Positions 26,333 to 33,623 of a stretch of 64,000 nt of DNA are shown piece after piece. The stretch covers positions 1-64,000 of the forward strand of contig JAQTLP010000004.1 in assembly GCA_028714855.1 (NCBI GenBank). Reading direction: 5' to 3'. Source of the DNA: Phycisphaerae bacterium (GTDB taxonomy: Bacteria > Planctomycetota > Phycisphaerae > Sedimentisphaerales > Anaerobacaceae). The position numbers and the translations under genes were made by a program. The notes under the pieces are model-generated. The model ran no database searches and was not told the origin of the DNA. It was given only the letters and a program-made list of their open reading frames with translations. The first letter of the stretch is position 1; each line of letters opens with the position of its first letter.

Positions 26333-27730
26333 ATGTTGTCCATAAAAGAATATCAAACGGTTGCCAGTATTGCCGGCCCATTGATGATAGTCGAGATGGT
26401 TGACCAGGCCAAATACGGCCACATCGTCGATATCGAGCTCGCGGATGGTTCGATTCGTCACGGCCAGATTCTGCAGGTCGAAAGAGACAAAGTCCTCATC
26501 CAGGTTTTCGAGGGGACACGCGGCATTGACGTAGATAAAAGCACAATTCGTTTTTTGGCAAGGCCCCTCGAATTGGCCGTCTCCCCCGACATGCTCGGCA
26601 GGGTCTTCACCGGCCTCGGAGAGCCGAAAGACGGCGGCCCTGCAATCATCCCGGTAAAACGCCTCGATATTAACGGCCGGCCGATTAATCCAGATGCGCG
26701 TGATTACCCCAACGAATTCATCCAGACCGGCATATCGGCAATCGATGGCCTCAATCCCCTCATCAGGGGCCAGAAGCTCCCCGTTTTTTCAGGCGCGGGA
26801 CTGCCGCACGACCAGATAACCGCCCAGTTGGCACGTCAGGCGACCGTTCTCGGCAAAGGTGAAGCATTCGCTGTTGTCTTCGCCGCTATGGGAATCACCT
26901 TTGAAGCCGCACAGTTCTTCATCGACGACCTGCAGGAAACAGGCGCCATCGAGCGTGCTGTTATGTTTATCAATCTCGCGAACGACCCTGCAATCGAAAG
27001 GATTGCTACCCCTCGCTTTGCGCTCACCGCCGCCGAGTATCTCGCCTTCGAGCTGGATATGCACGTCCTCGTAATCTTAAACGATATGACCAATTATTGC
27101 GAGGCCCTGCGGGAAATCAGCGCTGCCCGAAAGGAGGTCCCCGGCCGAAGAGGTTACCCCGGATACCTCTACACCGACCTCGCGACCGTTTATGAAAGGG
27201 CAGGCAGAATCAAAGGCAAAAAAGGCTCCATCACTATGGTGCCAGTCCTGACTATGCCCGACGACGACAAAACCCATCCGGTCCCCGACCTGACAGGCTA
27301 TATTACCGAAGGCCAGATTATTCTCTCGCGCTCCCTGCACAGAAAGGCCGTCTCACCGCCTATTGATGTTCTGCCGAGCCTGTCTCGCTTGAAAGATAAA
27401 GGCATCGGCGAAGGAAAAACACGCGAAGACCACGCCGACCTTTACAACCAGCTTTACGCCGCTTATGCCCGCGGCAAAGAGGTCCAGGAACTGGCCACCA
27501 TTATGGGTAAAGACGCCCTGTCCGAAGAGGACAAAAAATATATGGACTTCGCGAACAAATTCGAGGCCCGCTATGTCTCTCAGGGCTATTATGAAAACCG
27601 TCCCATCGAAACCACCCTTGACCTCGGCTGGGAGCTGCTGAGTATGTTCGAGAACGCTGAGCTGAAACGAATGGATACCAAACTCATCGAAAAGTATATG
27701 CCGCGATTTAGAAAGATTAAAAGTGGATGA
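26333..27730 (+). CDS. ntpB: V-type ATPase subunit B
   Basis: Non-catalytic nucleotide-site subunit, 465 residues. The P-loop position reads [17 protein letters not shown], the degenerate form normal for subunit B. Also visible are [17 protein letters not shown] and [26 protein letters not shown] with the arginine finger region. The stop TGA (27728-27730) lies inside the first copy of the GATGAGT tandem repeat. The last codons (KSG) may therefore have been altered by the insertion of the next cassette. Confidence 0.96.
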   Translation: MLSIKEYQTVASIAGPLMIVEMVDQAKYGHIVDIELADGSIRHGQILQVERDKVLIQVFEGTRGIDVDKSTIRFLARPLELAVSPDMLGRVFTGLGEPKDGGPAIIPVKRLDINGRPINPDARDYPNEFIQTGISAIDGLNPLIRGQKLPVFSGAGLPHDQITAQLARQATVLGKGEAFAVVFAAMGITFEAAQFFIDDLQETGAIERAVMFINLANDPAIERIATPRFALTAAEYLAFELDMHVLVILNDMTNYCEALREISAARKEVPGRRGYPGYLYTDLATVYERAGRIKGKKGSITMVPVLTMPDDDKTHPVPDLTGYITEGQIILSRSLHRKAVSPPIDVLPSLSRLKDKGIGEGKTREDHADLYNQLYAAYARGKEVQELATIMGKDALSEEDKKYMDFANKFEARYVSQGYYENRPIETTLDLGWELLSMFENAELKRMDTKLIEKYMPRFRKIKSG

Positions 27731-27757
27731 GTAGATGAGTAGATGAGTGGATGAGAG
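27726..27757 (+). repeat. 8-base tandem repeat, left end of four-helix cassette
   Basis: Four head-to-tail units: GATGAGTA, GATGAGTA, GATGAGTG, GATGAGAG. The array begins in the stop codon of ntpB. Its first 15 bases recur in inverted orientation, with one mismatch, at 28157-28171 on the other side of the four-helix gene. A related array (unit ACTCATCC, the reverse complement) is at 53216-53263. Confidence 0.8.
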
Positions 27758-27767
27758 GAATAGTTTT

Positions 27768-28130
27768 GTGAAGACACATAAAGATTTAGATATTTGGAAG
27801 CGTGGTATCAGGTTTGTTGAGCAAATTTACAAAGGCACCAGTAAATTTCCAAAAGAGGAGATTTATGGTTTAATGTCGCAAATAAGAAGGGCATCGGTAT
27901 CCTACCCGAGCAATATTGCTGAAGGAGCTGCCAGATTTTCCAAAAAAGAGTTTATTCACTTTATGTATATTTCGTTAGGTTCGCTGTCTGAGGTAGAAAC
28001 ACAATTGATAATCGCTGAAAAGCTAAAATTTCTAAACGCGGGTGATCTTCTTGAGGAAGTCGAGGCCTTAAGAAGGATGACTCTAAACTTTATTAAATAT
28101 TTGAAATCCAAGGAGCGGATAGGTGAGTAA
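27768..28130 (+). CDS. Four-helix-bundle protein (23S rRNA IVP family)
   Basis: A 120-residue protein of the S23/IVP family (TIGR02436 type), named from open frames inside 23S rRNA intervening sequences and related to the Avd proteins of diversity-generating retroelements. Signatures are HKDLDIWKRGIRFVEQIY, FPKEEIYGLMSQIRRASVS, the SNIAEGAAR motif and FIHFMYISLGSLSEVETQLIIA. The molecular function is unknown. The GTG at 27768 has AGAGGAA 7 bases upstream. An in-frame GTG at 27747 lies within the tandem repeat. The gene interrupts the V-ATPase operon between B and D and is bounded by inverted repeats, so it looks like a small mobile insert. Confidence 0.9.
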   Translation: MKTHKDLDIWKRGIRFVEQIYKGTSKFPKEEIYGLMSQIRRASVSYPSNIAEGAARFSKKEFIHFMYISLGSLSEVETQLIIAEKLKFLNAGDLLEEVEALRRMTLNFIKYLKSKERIGE

Positions 28131-28156
28131 GTTACGTATAAACGCATATATTTATA

Positions 28157-28171
28157 ACTCATTTACTCATC
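28157..28171 (-). repeat. Inverted repeat, right end of four-helix cassette
   Basis: ACTCATTTACTCATC is the reverse complement of GATGAGTAAATGAGT. It matches the first 15 bases of the left array (27726-27740) at 14 positions. With the left copy it encloses the four-helix gene. It sits 17 bases before the ntpD start and leaves no normal ribosome-binding site there. Confidence 0.7.
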
Positions 28172-28187
28172 TGCGCATATACGCATT

Positions 28188-28805
28188 ATGTTAGCAAACA
28201 TCAACGCAACACGGATGGAACTGCTGCATCTGCGAAAGCGGGTGGCCTTGGCTGCCCGCGGTCATCGCCTGCTCAGCGAAAAACGCGATGAGATTTCCCG
28301 CCAACTGATTCAAATCGCTAAGCAAATTAAACCCTTGCGGGAAAAAGTCGAAAAGGAACTGTTGGAAACCTGCCGGCGTTTTATGCTGGCACGGGCATCG
28401 ATGGAGCCGGAAGATGTAAAAGCTGCCCTCGCAGTCCCCGCGAAAAAGTTCACGCTTGCTCTCGAATTCGCTCACATTATGAATGTCAAAGTCCCGCATT
28501 TAATTAAAGAAATGACAGGCGAAATCATCTGTTATGGCTTTGCAACCACCTCAGGCGAGATGGACGTCGCATTGCTGGCTTTGGAGCGCGCCTTCGACGG
28601 CTTGATTGAGCTTGCTGAAAAAGAAAAGCAGGCGCACCTGCTTGCCGTTGAGCTGCGAAAGACCCGCCGAAGGGTCAATGTCCTCGAGCACGTTGTTATC
28701 CCCGAGCTGCACGAAACCATCAGGTTTATTTGTGACAAGCTCGCCGAAGCTGAACGTGACAACACCTCGCGCCTTATGAAAATCACCGACATCATCCGCG
28801 CTTAA
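28188..28805 (+). CDS. ntpD: V-type ATPase subunit D
   Basis: Central-shaft subunit, 205 residues, the normal size. It shows NATRMELLHLRKRVALAARGHRLLSEKRDE (described here in two halves), the N-terminal family signature, and a long C-terminal helix (RKTRRRVNVLEHVVIPELHE). It ends the operon in the E. hirae order F-I-K-E-C-G-A-B-D. The start ATG has no Shine-Dalgarno sequence. The 57 bases upstream belong to the inserted cassette, so translation may depend on a weak or leader-independent signal. Confidence 0.93.
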   Translation: MLANINATRMELLHLRKRVALAARGHRLLSEKRDEISRQLIQIAKQIKPLREKVEKELLETCRRFMLARASMEPEDVKAALAVPAKKFTLALEFAHIMNVKVPHLIKEMTGEIICYGFATTSGEMDVALLALERAFDGLIELAEKEKQAHLLAVELRKTRRRVNVLEHVVIPELHETIRFICDKLAEAERDNTSRLMKITDIIRA

Positions 28806-28873
28806 TCGTCCCCCTCGCGGATTTGCCGTTCCTGCTTGTTGGCCGTAGCTTGAGGTATGGATAGACGATGGAC

Positions 28874-29122
28874 CTACTTGCCTTTAGCTTCGCTGACCTT
28901 GACCGTGAAACCGCCGCAGTCTTTTCCATTCAGGGCTTTTATCGCCGCCTGGGCATCGTCGTCGCTGCTCATCACGACAAAACCGAAACCCTTGCTTTTG
29001 CCTGTCTCGCGGTCAGGAATTATATAAGCTTTTTCAACCGTTCCGAACATTGAAAACAATGCTTTTAAGCTTGCTTCATCTGCGTCAGGACTTATATTTC
29101 CGACATATAACTTTTTACCCAT
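28874..29122 (-). CDS. RNA-recognition-motif (RRM) RNA-binding protein
   Basis: An 82-residue single RRM domain with RNP2 (KLYVGNI) and RNP1 (KGFGFVVM). It is a typical small bacterial RNA-binding protein of the type found in cyanobacteria and planctomycetes, where some respond to cold. The ATG at 29122 has GGAGA 6 bases upstream and gives the classical N terminus. A longer in-frame start at 29188 is not needed. It is convergent with the V-ATPase operon. Confidence 0.9.
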   Translation of the reverse strand: MGKKLYVGNISPDADEASLKALFSMFGTVEKAYIIPDRETGKSKGFGFVVMSSDDDAQAAIKALNGKDCGGFTVKVSEAKGK

Positions 29123-29162
29123 TACTGTTCTCCATTTGGGCTTCTCTATACTAAAGGCGGCA

Positions 29163-29655
29163 TTATACACTAAATCTCTGAAAACCAAAGAAGATATTTA
29201 GGACAGGTTGGCTTTGCTCGCCATAAATTGGGTTCGTTTGGGTTCGTTTTGAGTAGTTCATAGTTCGTGGTTCGTAGTTGTTAGTTATTGTTACCACTAA
29301 AGTTATATTCATTTTGGGGGTTTTGGAAATTGGGTTCGTTTTGCATAATTTATTCATTTTGATTGATTTTTTCCTTCAGCGCAGACAATCATCGTTTCCG
29401 CCATCGCTGGAACTAAGGCGGACAAGACACACCGCCCTCCGTAATTGAATGAACCTGCGCGATTGATGCGAAAATTGTAATCGTCGCTTGTCGCTCGGCC
29501 CTCGTAACTCGATGCGGGAAAAGGAGTAAAAAAATTATGAAAAAATGGATTTTTGCTTTTAACCTGCTGCGGTTTTGATTGATTTTTCCAACACCCTCCG
29601 GAAGTACAACGCAAGTCGCTATTTATGGCTGTTTCCAGCTGTTCTTGCAAAAACA
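29163..29655. repeat. Dispersed-repeat block upstream of the restriction system
   Basis: No gene in about 500 bases. Bases 29190-29370 match the repeat at 15385-15530 (both read TNPISKTPKMNIT or TKPISKTPKMNIT on the minus strand). They also contain GTTCATAGTTCGTGGTTCG-like words that recur at 59958-60016. The phrase TTTTGATTGATTTTT appears twice, near 29356 and 29573, suggesting two nested or tandem elements. Short minus-strand open frames here are by-products of the repeat. Confidence 0.65.
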
Positions 29656-29683
29656 TTGACCTATTTTCTGTTTTCTTTATAAT
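29656..29683 (+). promoter_or_regulatory. Promoter of the restriction-modification operon, leaderless
   Basis: TTGACC (29656-29661) and TATAAT (29678-29683) are 16 bases apart. The ATG of the methylase gene is only 7 bases after the -10 box, where transcription should start. The mRNA is therefore predicted to begin at or next to the start codon, and no ribosome-binding site exists. Confidence 0.7.
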
Positions 29684-29689
29684 GTTCTT

Positions 29690-30601
29690 ATGTCTGTTAC
29701 TGCAGAAAAATCAACTTTGGCAAAGCCCTTCTTAAAGTGGGCGGGGGGGAAATCCCAGCTTCTTGATGAAATAGAGCAACGATTACCACATGGCTTGAAC
29801 TCTGGGAAAATTAACACTTATGTCGAGCCTTTTGTCGGCGGCGGAGCTGTCTTCTTTTACATATCGCAAAACTATCCTTCTATAAAGCACTTTTACCTCT
29901 TTGATATAAATCAGGATTTAGTCAACTGCTACAATGCTATCAAGACCGATGTCGAATCGACAATCGACGATCTAAAAGCTCTGGAAAGTGAGTTTCTTGC
30001 GAAGAGGAACTCATCACGCAAAGACTTCTATTATCATATCCGTGCGGAATTCAATGCCGACCGTTCCCCTGCGAAACTTATTTTCCTTAATAAGACCTGT
30101 TACAACGGTCTCTATCGCGTGAACGGAAAAGACGGATTTAATGTCCCCTTCGGAGATTACAAAAACCCAACAATATGCGATGAGGACAATCTGCGAAATG
30201 TGTCAGGCCTTCTGCAAAATTCGGAAATAATTTGTGGTGACTTTACGGATAGTGAAAAGTACATAGACAACCGCACCTTCGTATATTTTGACCCTCCATA
30301 TCGTCCTTTGAACGCTACCGCCGGTTTTACCTCCTATTCAAAGGATGGCTTCTTGGAACAGGACCAAATTAAACTTGCGGAATTCTGTAGTCAAATACAC
30401 AGCAGAGGAGCAAAATTCCTTTTGAGTAACTCCGACCCGAAAAACGAAGATCCAGCCGACCGCTTTTTTGAGAAACGCTACAAAGGATTCAACATCGATA
30501 TAGTTAAAGCAGCCAGAGTTATCAATTGTCAAGCCTCAGGCAGGGGACAAATCAACGAACTCTTGATAACCAATTATGTTAATAAAACAATCTCTGATTA
30601 A
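29690..30601 (+). CDS. DNA adenine methylase (Dam/DpnM type)
   Basis: An N6-adenine methyltransferase of the alpha class, 303 residues. It is expected to modify GATC because it sits with a DpnII-type endonuclease. Motifs are the N-terminal KPFLKWAGGKSQLL (SAM binding), EPFVGGGAVFFYIS, the LNKTCYNGLYRVNGKDGFNVPFG target region (split) and the catalytic DPPY at residues 201-204. It is the first gene of a three-gene system and is read from an apparently leaderless transcript. The endonuclease follows after 12 bases. Confidence 0.93.
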   Translation: MSVTAEKSTLAKPFLKWAGGKSQLLDEIEQRLPHGLNSGKINTYVEPFVGGGAVFFYISQNYPSIKHFYLFDINQDLVNCYNAIKTDVESTIDDLKALESEFLAKRNSSRKDFYYHIRAEFNADRSPAKLIFLNKTCYNGLYRVNGKDGFNVPFGDYKNPTICDEDNLRNVSGLLQNSEIICGDFTDSEKYIDNRTFVYFDPPYRPLNATAGFTSYSKDGFLEQDQIKLAEFCSQIHSRGAKFLLSNSDPKNEDPADRFFEKRYKGFNIDIVKAARVINCQASGRGQINELLITNYVNKTISD

Positions 30602-30613
30602 TGAGGGAGAGGC

Positions 30614-31534
30614 ATGAAATACAGCGATATATTCAAAGATAAAATCAATTGCACTAATTCTGACGAAGTATTTGAATACTTACTAAATACTCTTAAAGAC
30701 ACAGTTACTAGATGGGATTATTTTGTTAATTGGGCAAAGGTGTTTGATAACCTTGTAGATGTTGAAGTCGATTTAAATATTCTTAACTATTTGATTGGTA
30801 AGGATAATATTGAAGAAGAATTTGGTTTATTATTAGATAAACATCCATCTATAAGTCGTCTTATTCCAATCCTAATTGCCTGTCGAGAGAGCAAATTTAG
30901 TATTCTTACCAGTTATGACAAAAATTCATTCAAATATGAAACCTATAATTTCGGAAAATTAGGTTCCATAGAAAAATCCAAAATTATTGAATTCGCAAAA
31001 TGCACTGGCTTCCTCGATTTGCTTGAAACCAAACGGATCAAGAACATAGTTGATTATGTTATTGGGGTTGAGGTTGGGTTAGACTCAAATGGAAGGAAAA
31101 ATCGTGGCGGAACATCAATGGAAACCATTGTTGAATTCTTTGTGAAAGATATTTGCTACAGAAAAAACCTTCAATACATAAAAGAAGCAACGTCAAAAAA
31201 CATCCAAGAGAAATGGGGATTGAAATTGAGGGTGGATAAATCTTCCCGGCGAGTAGATTTTGCAATCAACAATAGTAAAAAATTAGTTCTCATAGAAACA
31301 AATTTTTATAGTGGGGGCGGTTCTAAGCTTAAATCAACTGCTGGCGAATACAAAAGCATTTTCGATTTTTGGAAAAGCGATGGCCATGAGTTTATCTGGA
31401 TAACAGATGGTTATGGCTGGCGATCAACGCACCTGCCTTTGCGGGAAACCTTTAATCATACTGATTATCTATTAAACCTCGATATGGTTGCAAAAGGTTT
31501 ACTTGAAGACATCGTAACAATGACTCACAAATGA
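30614..31534 (+). CDS. DpnII/MboI-type restriction endonuclease
   Basis: A type II endonuclease of the DpnII family, 306 residues, predicted to cut before GATC. Family features are the N-terminal helical part with WDYFVNWAKVF, then NRGGTSMETIVEFFV, the nuclease core RRVDFAINNSKKLVLIETNFY (catalytic D...E-x-N) and FIWITDGYGW. The gene is visibly richer in A and T than its neighbours, which fits recent acquisition. It has a GGGAGAGG ribosome-binding site and overlaps the next gene by 4 bases (ATGA). Confidence 0.92.
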   Translation: MKYSDIFKDKINCTNSDEVFEYLLNTLKDTVTRWDYFVNWAKVFDNLVDVEVDLNILNYLIGKDNIEEEFGLLLDKHPSISRLIPILIACRESKFSILTSYDKNSFKYETYNFGKLGSIEKSKIIEFAKCTGFLDLLETKRIKNIVDYVIGVEVGLDSNGRKNRGGTSMETIVEFFVKDICYRKNLQYIKEATSKNIQEKWGLKLRVDKSSRRVDFAINNSKKLVLIETNFYSGGGSKLKSTAGEYKSIFDFWKSDGHEFIWITDGYGWRSTHLPLRETFNHTDYLLNLDMVAKGLLEDIVTMTHK

Positions 31535-32328
31535 CAAGAAATCAAGATTTAACATTCGATTACAACCCAGAATTTACTACTGTTTGGTCATTCCCCAACC
31601 GTGGAAGTTGGGCAACACATAATTCACAATATCGTGGCAATTTCGCTCCGCAGGTGCCAAGAAATCTGATAGAGATGTATTCTGAGGAAGGGGATTCCGT
31701 TCTCGATCCGATGGTTGGTGCAGGGACAACACTGGTTGAAGCGAAATTGTTGGCCAGACATGCTTTGGGCATTGATATCAATCCCGACGCCGTGAAACTT
31801 GCCGAAGAAGCACTGGCATTCAATCATCAGCCGCCGACAAAGCAAAAGGTTATTGTCGGCGATGCGAGAAACCTATCTCTTCTTAAAGACAATTCGTTTG
31901 ACCTGATAATCACTCATCCACCTTATATGAACATCATCAAATATTCTGACGGCGAAATACCTGCTGACCTCTCTAACATCAGCAGCTTGCCAAAATTCTG
32001 TGATGAAATCGAAAAAATTGCCAAAGAGCTACTTCGCGTTCTAAAACCAGACAAGTTCTGCACAATCCTGATTGGTGACACTCGCAAAGGAAAACATTTC
32101 GTTCCACTTGCTTTCAATGTAATGCAGCGGTTCCTAAAAGCTGGTTTCGTGTTAAAGGAGGATATTATCAAAGTTCAACACAACTGCACTACAACCGAGC
32201 GATGGCGAGCCAAAGCCAAGCAAGACAAGTTTTATCTGATAATGCACGAACACTTATTTGTCTTTCGAAAACCCAAAAATGCCGAAGACATAACAAAGAT
32301 TAAATACAGCACTAACTTGTCCACCTAA
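31531..32328 (+). CDS. Second DNA methyltransferase of the GATC system
   Basis: A 265-residue SAM-dependent N4/N6 methyltransferase. Motif I, DPMVGAGTTLVEA, starts at residue 59, and the catalytic THPPY is at 128-132, so the SAM motif comes first. The N-terminal block (SFPNRGSWATHNSQYRG) is shared with companion methylases of restriction systems. In DpnII systems the second methylase (DpnA) can act on single-stranded GATC. Whether this one has the same target is inference. It overlaps the endonuclease gene by 4 bases, so the two are translationally coupled. Confidence 0.85.
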   Translation: MTRNQDLTFDYNPEFTTVWSFPNRGSWATHNSQYRGNFAPQVPRNLIEMYSEEGDSVLDPMVGAGTTLVEAKLLARHALGIDINPDAVKLAEEALAFNHQPPTKQKVIVGDARNLSLLKDNSFDLIITHPPYMNIIKYSDGEIPADLSNISSLPKFCDEIEKIAKELLRVLKPDKFCTILIGDTRKGKHFVPLAFNVMQRFLKAGFVLKEDIIKVQHNCTTTERWRAKAKQDKFYLIMHEHLFVFRKPKNAEDITKIKYSTNLST

Positions 32329-32438
32329 AGCCACCGTAGCGAAAAAAACCTCCGTTAACTTAGGCAACTTTTATTTTTTATTCTGTCTTCTGCGCTCCGC
32401 GCGATCATTCGCGCAGGGGGGTAAAAAATTCACCAACA

Positions 32439-32528
32439 TTTTCAACCATTTTCAGCGCATTTTGTCTCACTTTTGCGCGCGTTTTTAGCAGCTTTTAGCA
32501 ATTTCTACCACTTTTTAACACGGTTTTT
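32439..32528. other. Helically phased T-tracts (predicted curved DNA)
   Basis: Nine runs of three to five T on the plus strand start at 32439, 32449, 32460, 32471, 32482, 32493, 32502, 32512 and 32524. The mean step is 10.6 bases, one helical turn. Phased A/T tracts bend DNA. It lies in the gap between two convergent genes, the methylase and tsaB. No gene is visible in 32329-32556. Confidence 0.75.
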
Positions 32529-32556
32529 CTTGCCCAGATTACGCAAACTCCCCATT

Positions 32557-33285
32557 TTACCTGAAGGATAATCCTGATTTTTCTTTAATATCCGGCTTGC
32601 GAAGGTAGGTCGGCTGAAGTGTTAATGGGTCAGCGAATTGCCCTGCTAAAGCCTTTTCCCAGCCGAGGTTATAAACATTTCCCGCCCGCGGGTTCCAATA
32701 CTTTTCATCCAGAAATCGAATGCCCTCAGCTTTGAATTTATCCTTATAGAAAACCAGTCCTTCGCCTAACAGCCATACCGGCTTAGACTTACCGCTGAAT
32801 TTCCCGACGAATTCTTCCGCCGTCATCAAACAATCCGGCATTGTCTTTTTCCAGTGTCCCTGCTCGTATTCATAAGCCGCGATGAAGAACTGGCTGCGTT
32901 TAGCATCGAGAATCGCGGCGATTGTGTTTAAATCTTTGGTGCTTTCCTTCTTTATATAGTCAGTTGCGTTAGCTGCGATGACATCCAGCGTATCGACCGC
33001 GACGATTTTTGCCGCGTTTGCGAGATTCGTTGCTTTGGCCAAAGCTGCCGCTATACGCAGTCCGGTGAAGCTGCCGGGGCCGACCGATATATAGATGTGT
33101 TCGATGTCTTTAGGTTTTCTGCTGAAACGCACCAGCAGCTCGTTAATAGCAGGGAAAATTTCAGCGCTGTGTCTCATCGGGGCGGAGAAGTTGGTTTCAC
33201 CGAGCATTTTTTCTCCGAGCGCGATTGCGACCGAGCCAGTTCTGCCGGATGTTTCGATGGCTAATATCAATGGCGTTGGTTTCAT
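32557..33285 (-). CDS. tsaB: tRNA threonylcarbamoyladenosine protein TsaB
   Basis: Part of the TsaBDE complex that places threonylcarbamoyl on A37 of ANN-reading tRNAs. 242 residues, normal length. It has the ASKHA start ILAIETSGRTGSVAIA, then APMRHSAEIFPAINELL, the ISVGPGSFTGLRIAAALAK motif and a DARRSQ-like DAKRSQFFIAAYEY. TsaB lacks catalytic residues and scaffolds TsaD, which is not encoded here. The start ATG has no obvious ribosome-binding site. Confidence 0.93.
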   Translation of the reverse strand: MKPTPLILAIETSGRTGSVAIALGEKMLGETNFSAPMRHSAEIFPAINELLVRFSRKPKDIEHIYISVGPGSFTGLRIAAALAKATNLANAAKIVAVDTLDVIAANATDYIKKESTKDLNTIAAILDAKRSQFFIAAYEYEQGHWKKTMPDCLMTAEEFVGKFSGKSKPVWLLGEGLVFYKDKFKAEGIRFLDEKYWNPRAGNVYNLGWEKALAGQFADPLTLQPTYLRKPDIKEKSGLSFR

Positions 33286-33623
33286 ATATATGTGGTTTAT
33301 ACTGGAAAGCGAATATTTTTTAAAGTTTTTAAGGGTTTGGTTACCTCAAAAAAAGACTATTTTTCAACCATTATTTTACCCATTTTAACATAGCATTTTT
33401 TGCATTTTTTTTATTTTAATGTTGATATTATAGGGCTAAGGCATATAGTTGGAGTTTTTTCTTGCAAAGAAGCGCGTTTTTGGGTAAAATACCTAATGTA
33501 AGTCAAACCATAAAAAGGTGGTTGTAGTTACAAACATTGTGTGATGAAAAAGTCCGCCGCGGGCGGGAAAATTGTGAAAAAGTTTAACCAAGGAGGGTGT
33601 TTTTGGTTTGGAGGAGGTTAATT
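33286..33623. other. T-rich intergenic region upstream of the secretin
   Basis: About 335 bases between divergent tsaB and secretin genes. Bases 33315-33417 are dense in T-runs (33315, 33326, 33360, 33374, 33383, 33396, 33405 and 33414), less regularly phased than the tracts at 32439 and 53287. A promoter follows at 33462. GTCCGCCGCGGGCGG (near 33551) is a short GC palindrome. No gene is seen. Confidence 0.5.
33462..33490 (+). promoter_or_regulatory. Promoter of the secretin gene
   Basis: TTGCAA (33462-33467) and TAAAAT (33485-33490) with a 17-base spacer. The T-rich tract just upstream could act as an UP element. The leader to the start codon is about 125 bases. Confidence 0.6.

Noticed and set aside
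27747-27768. Earlier GTG start of the four-helix protein
   Set aside because: It lies inside the 8-base tandem array. The GTG at 27768 has an AGAGGAA site at proper distance and gives the usual N terminus.
27768-28130. Diversity-generating retroelement (Avd homologue)
   Set aside because: No reverse transcriptase or template/variable repeat is present in the window. The gene is of the wider IVP family.
29354-29656. 100-codon minus-strand frame upstream of the methylase
   Set aside because: It consists of repeat phrases (KNQSKP-type readings), has no ribosome-binding site and overlaps the methylase promoter.
30614-32328. Type III or BREX-like defence island
   Set aside because: Only three genes, all explained as a DpnII-type restriction-modification system. 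No further defence genes adjoin.
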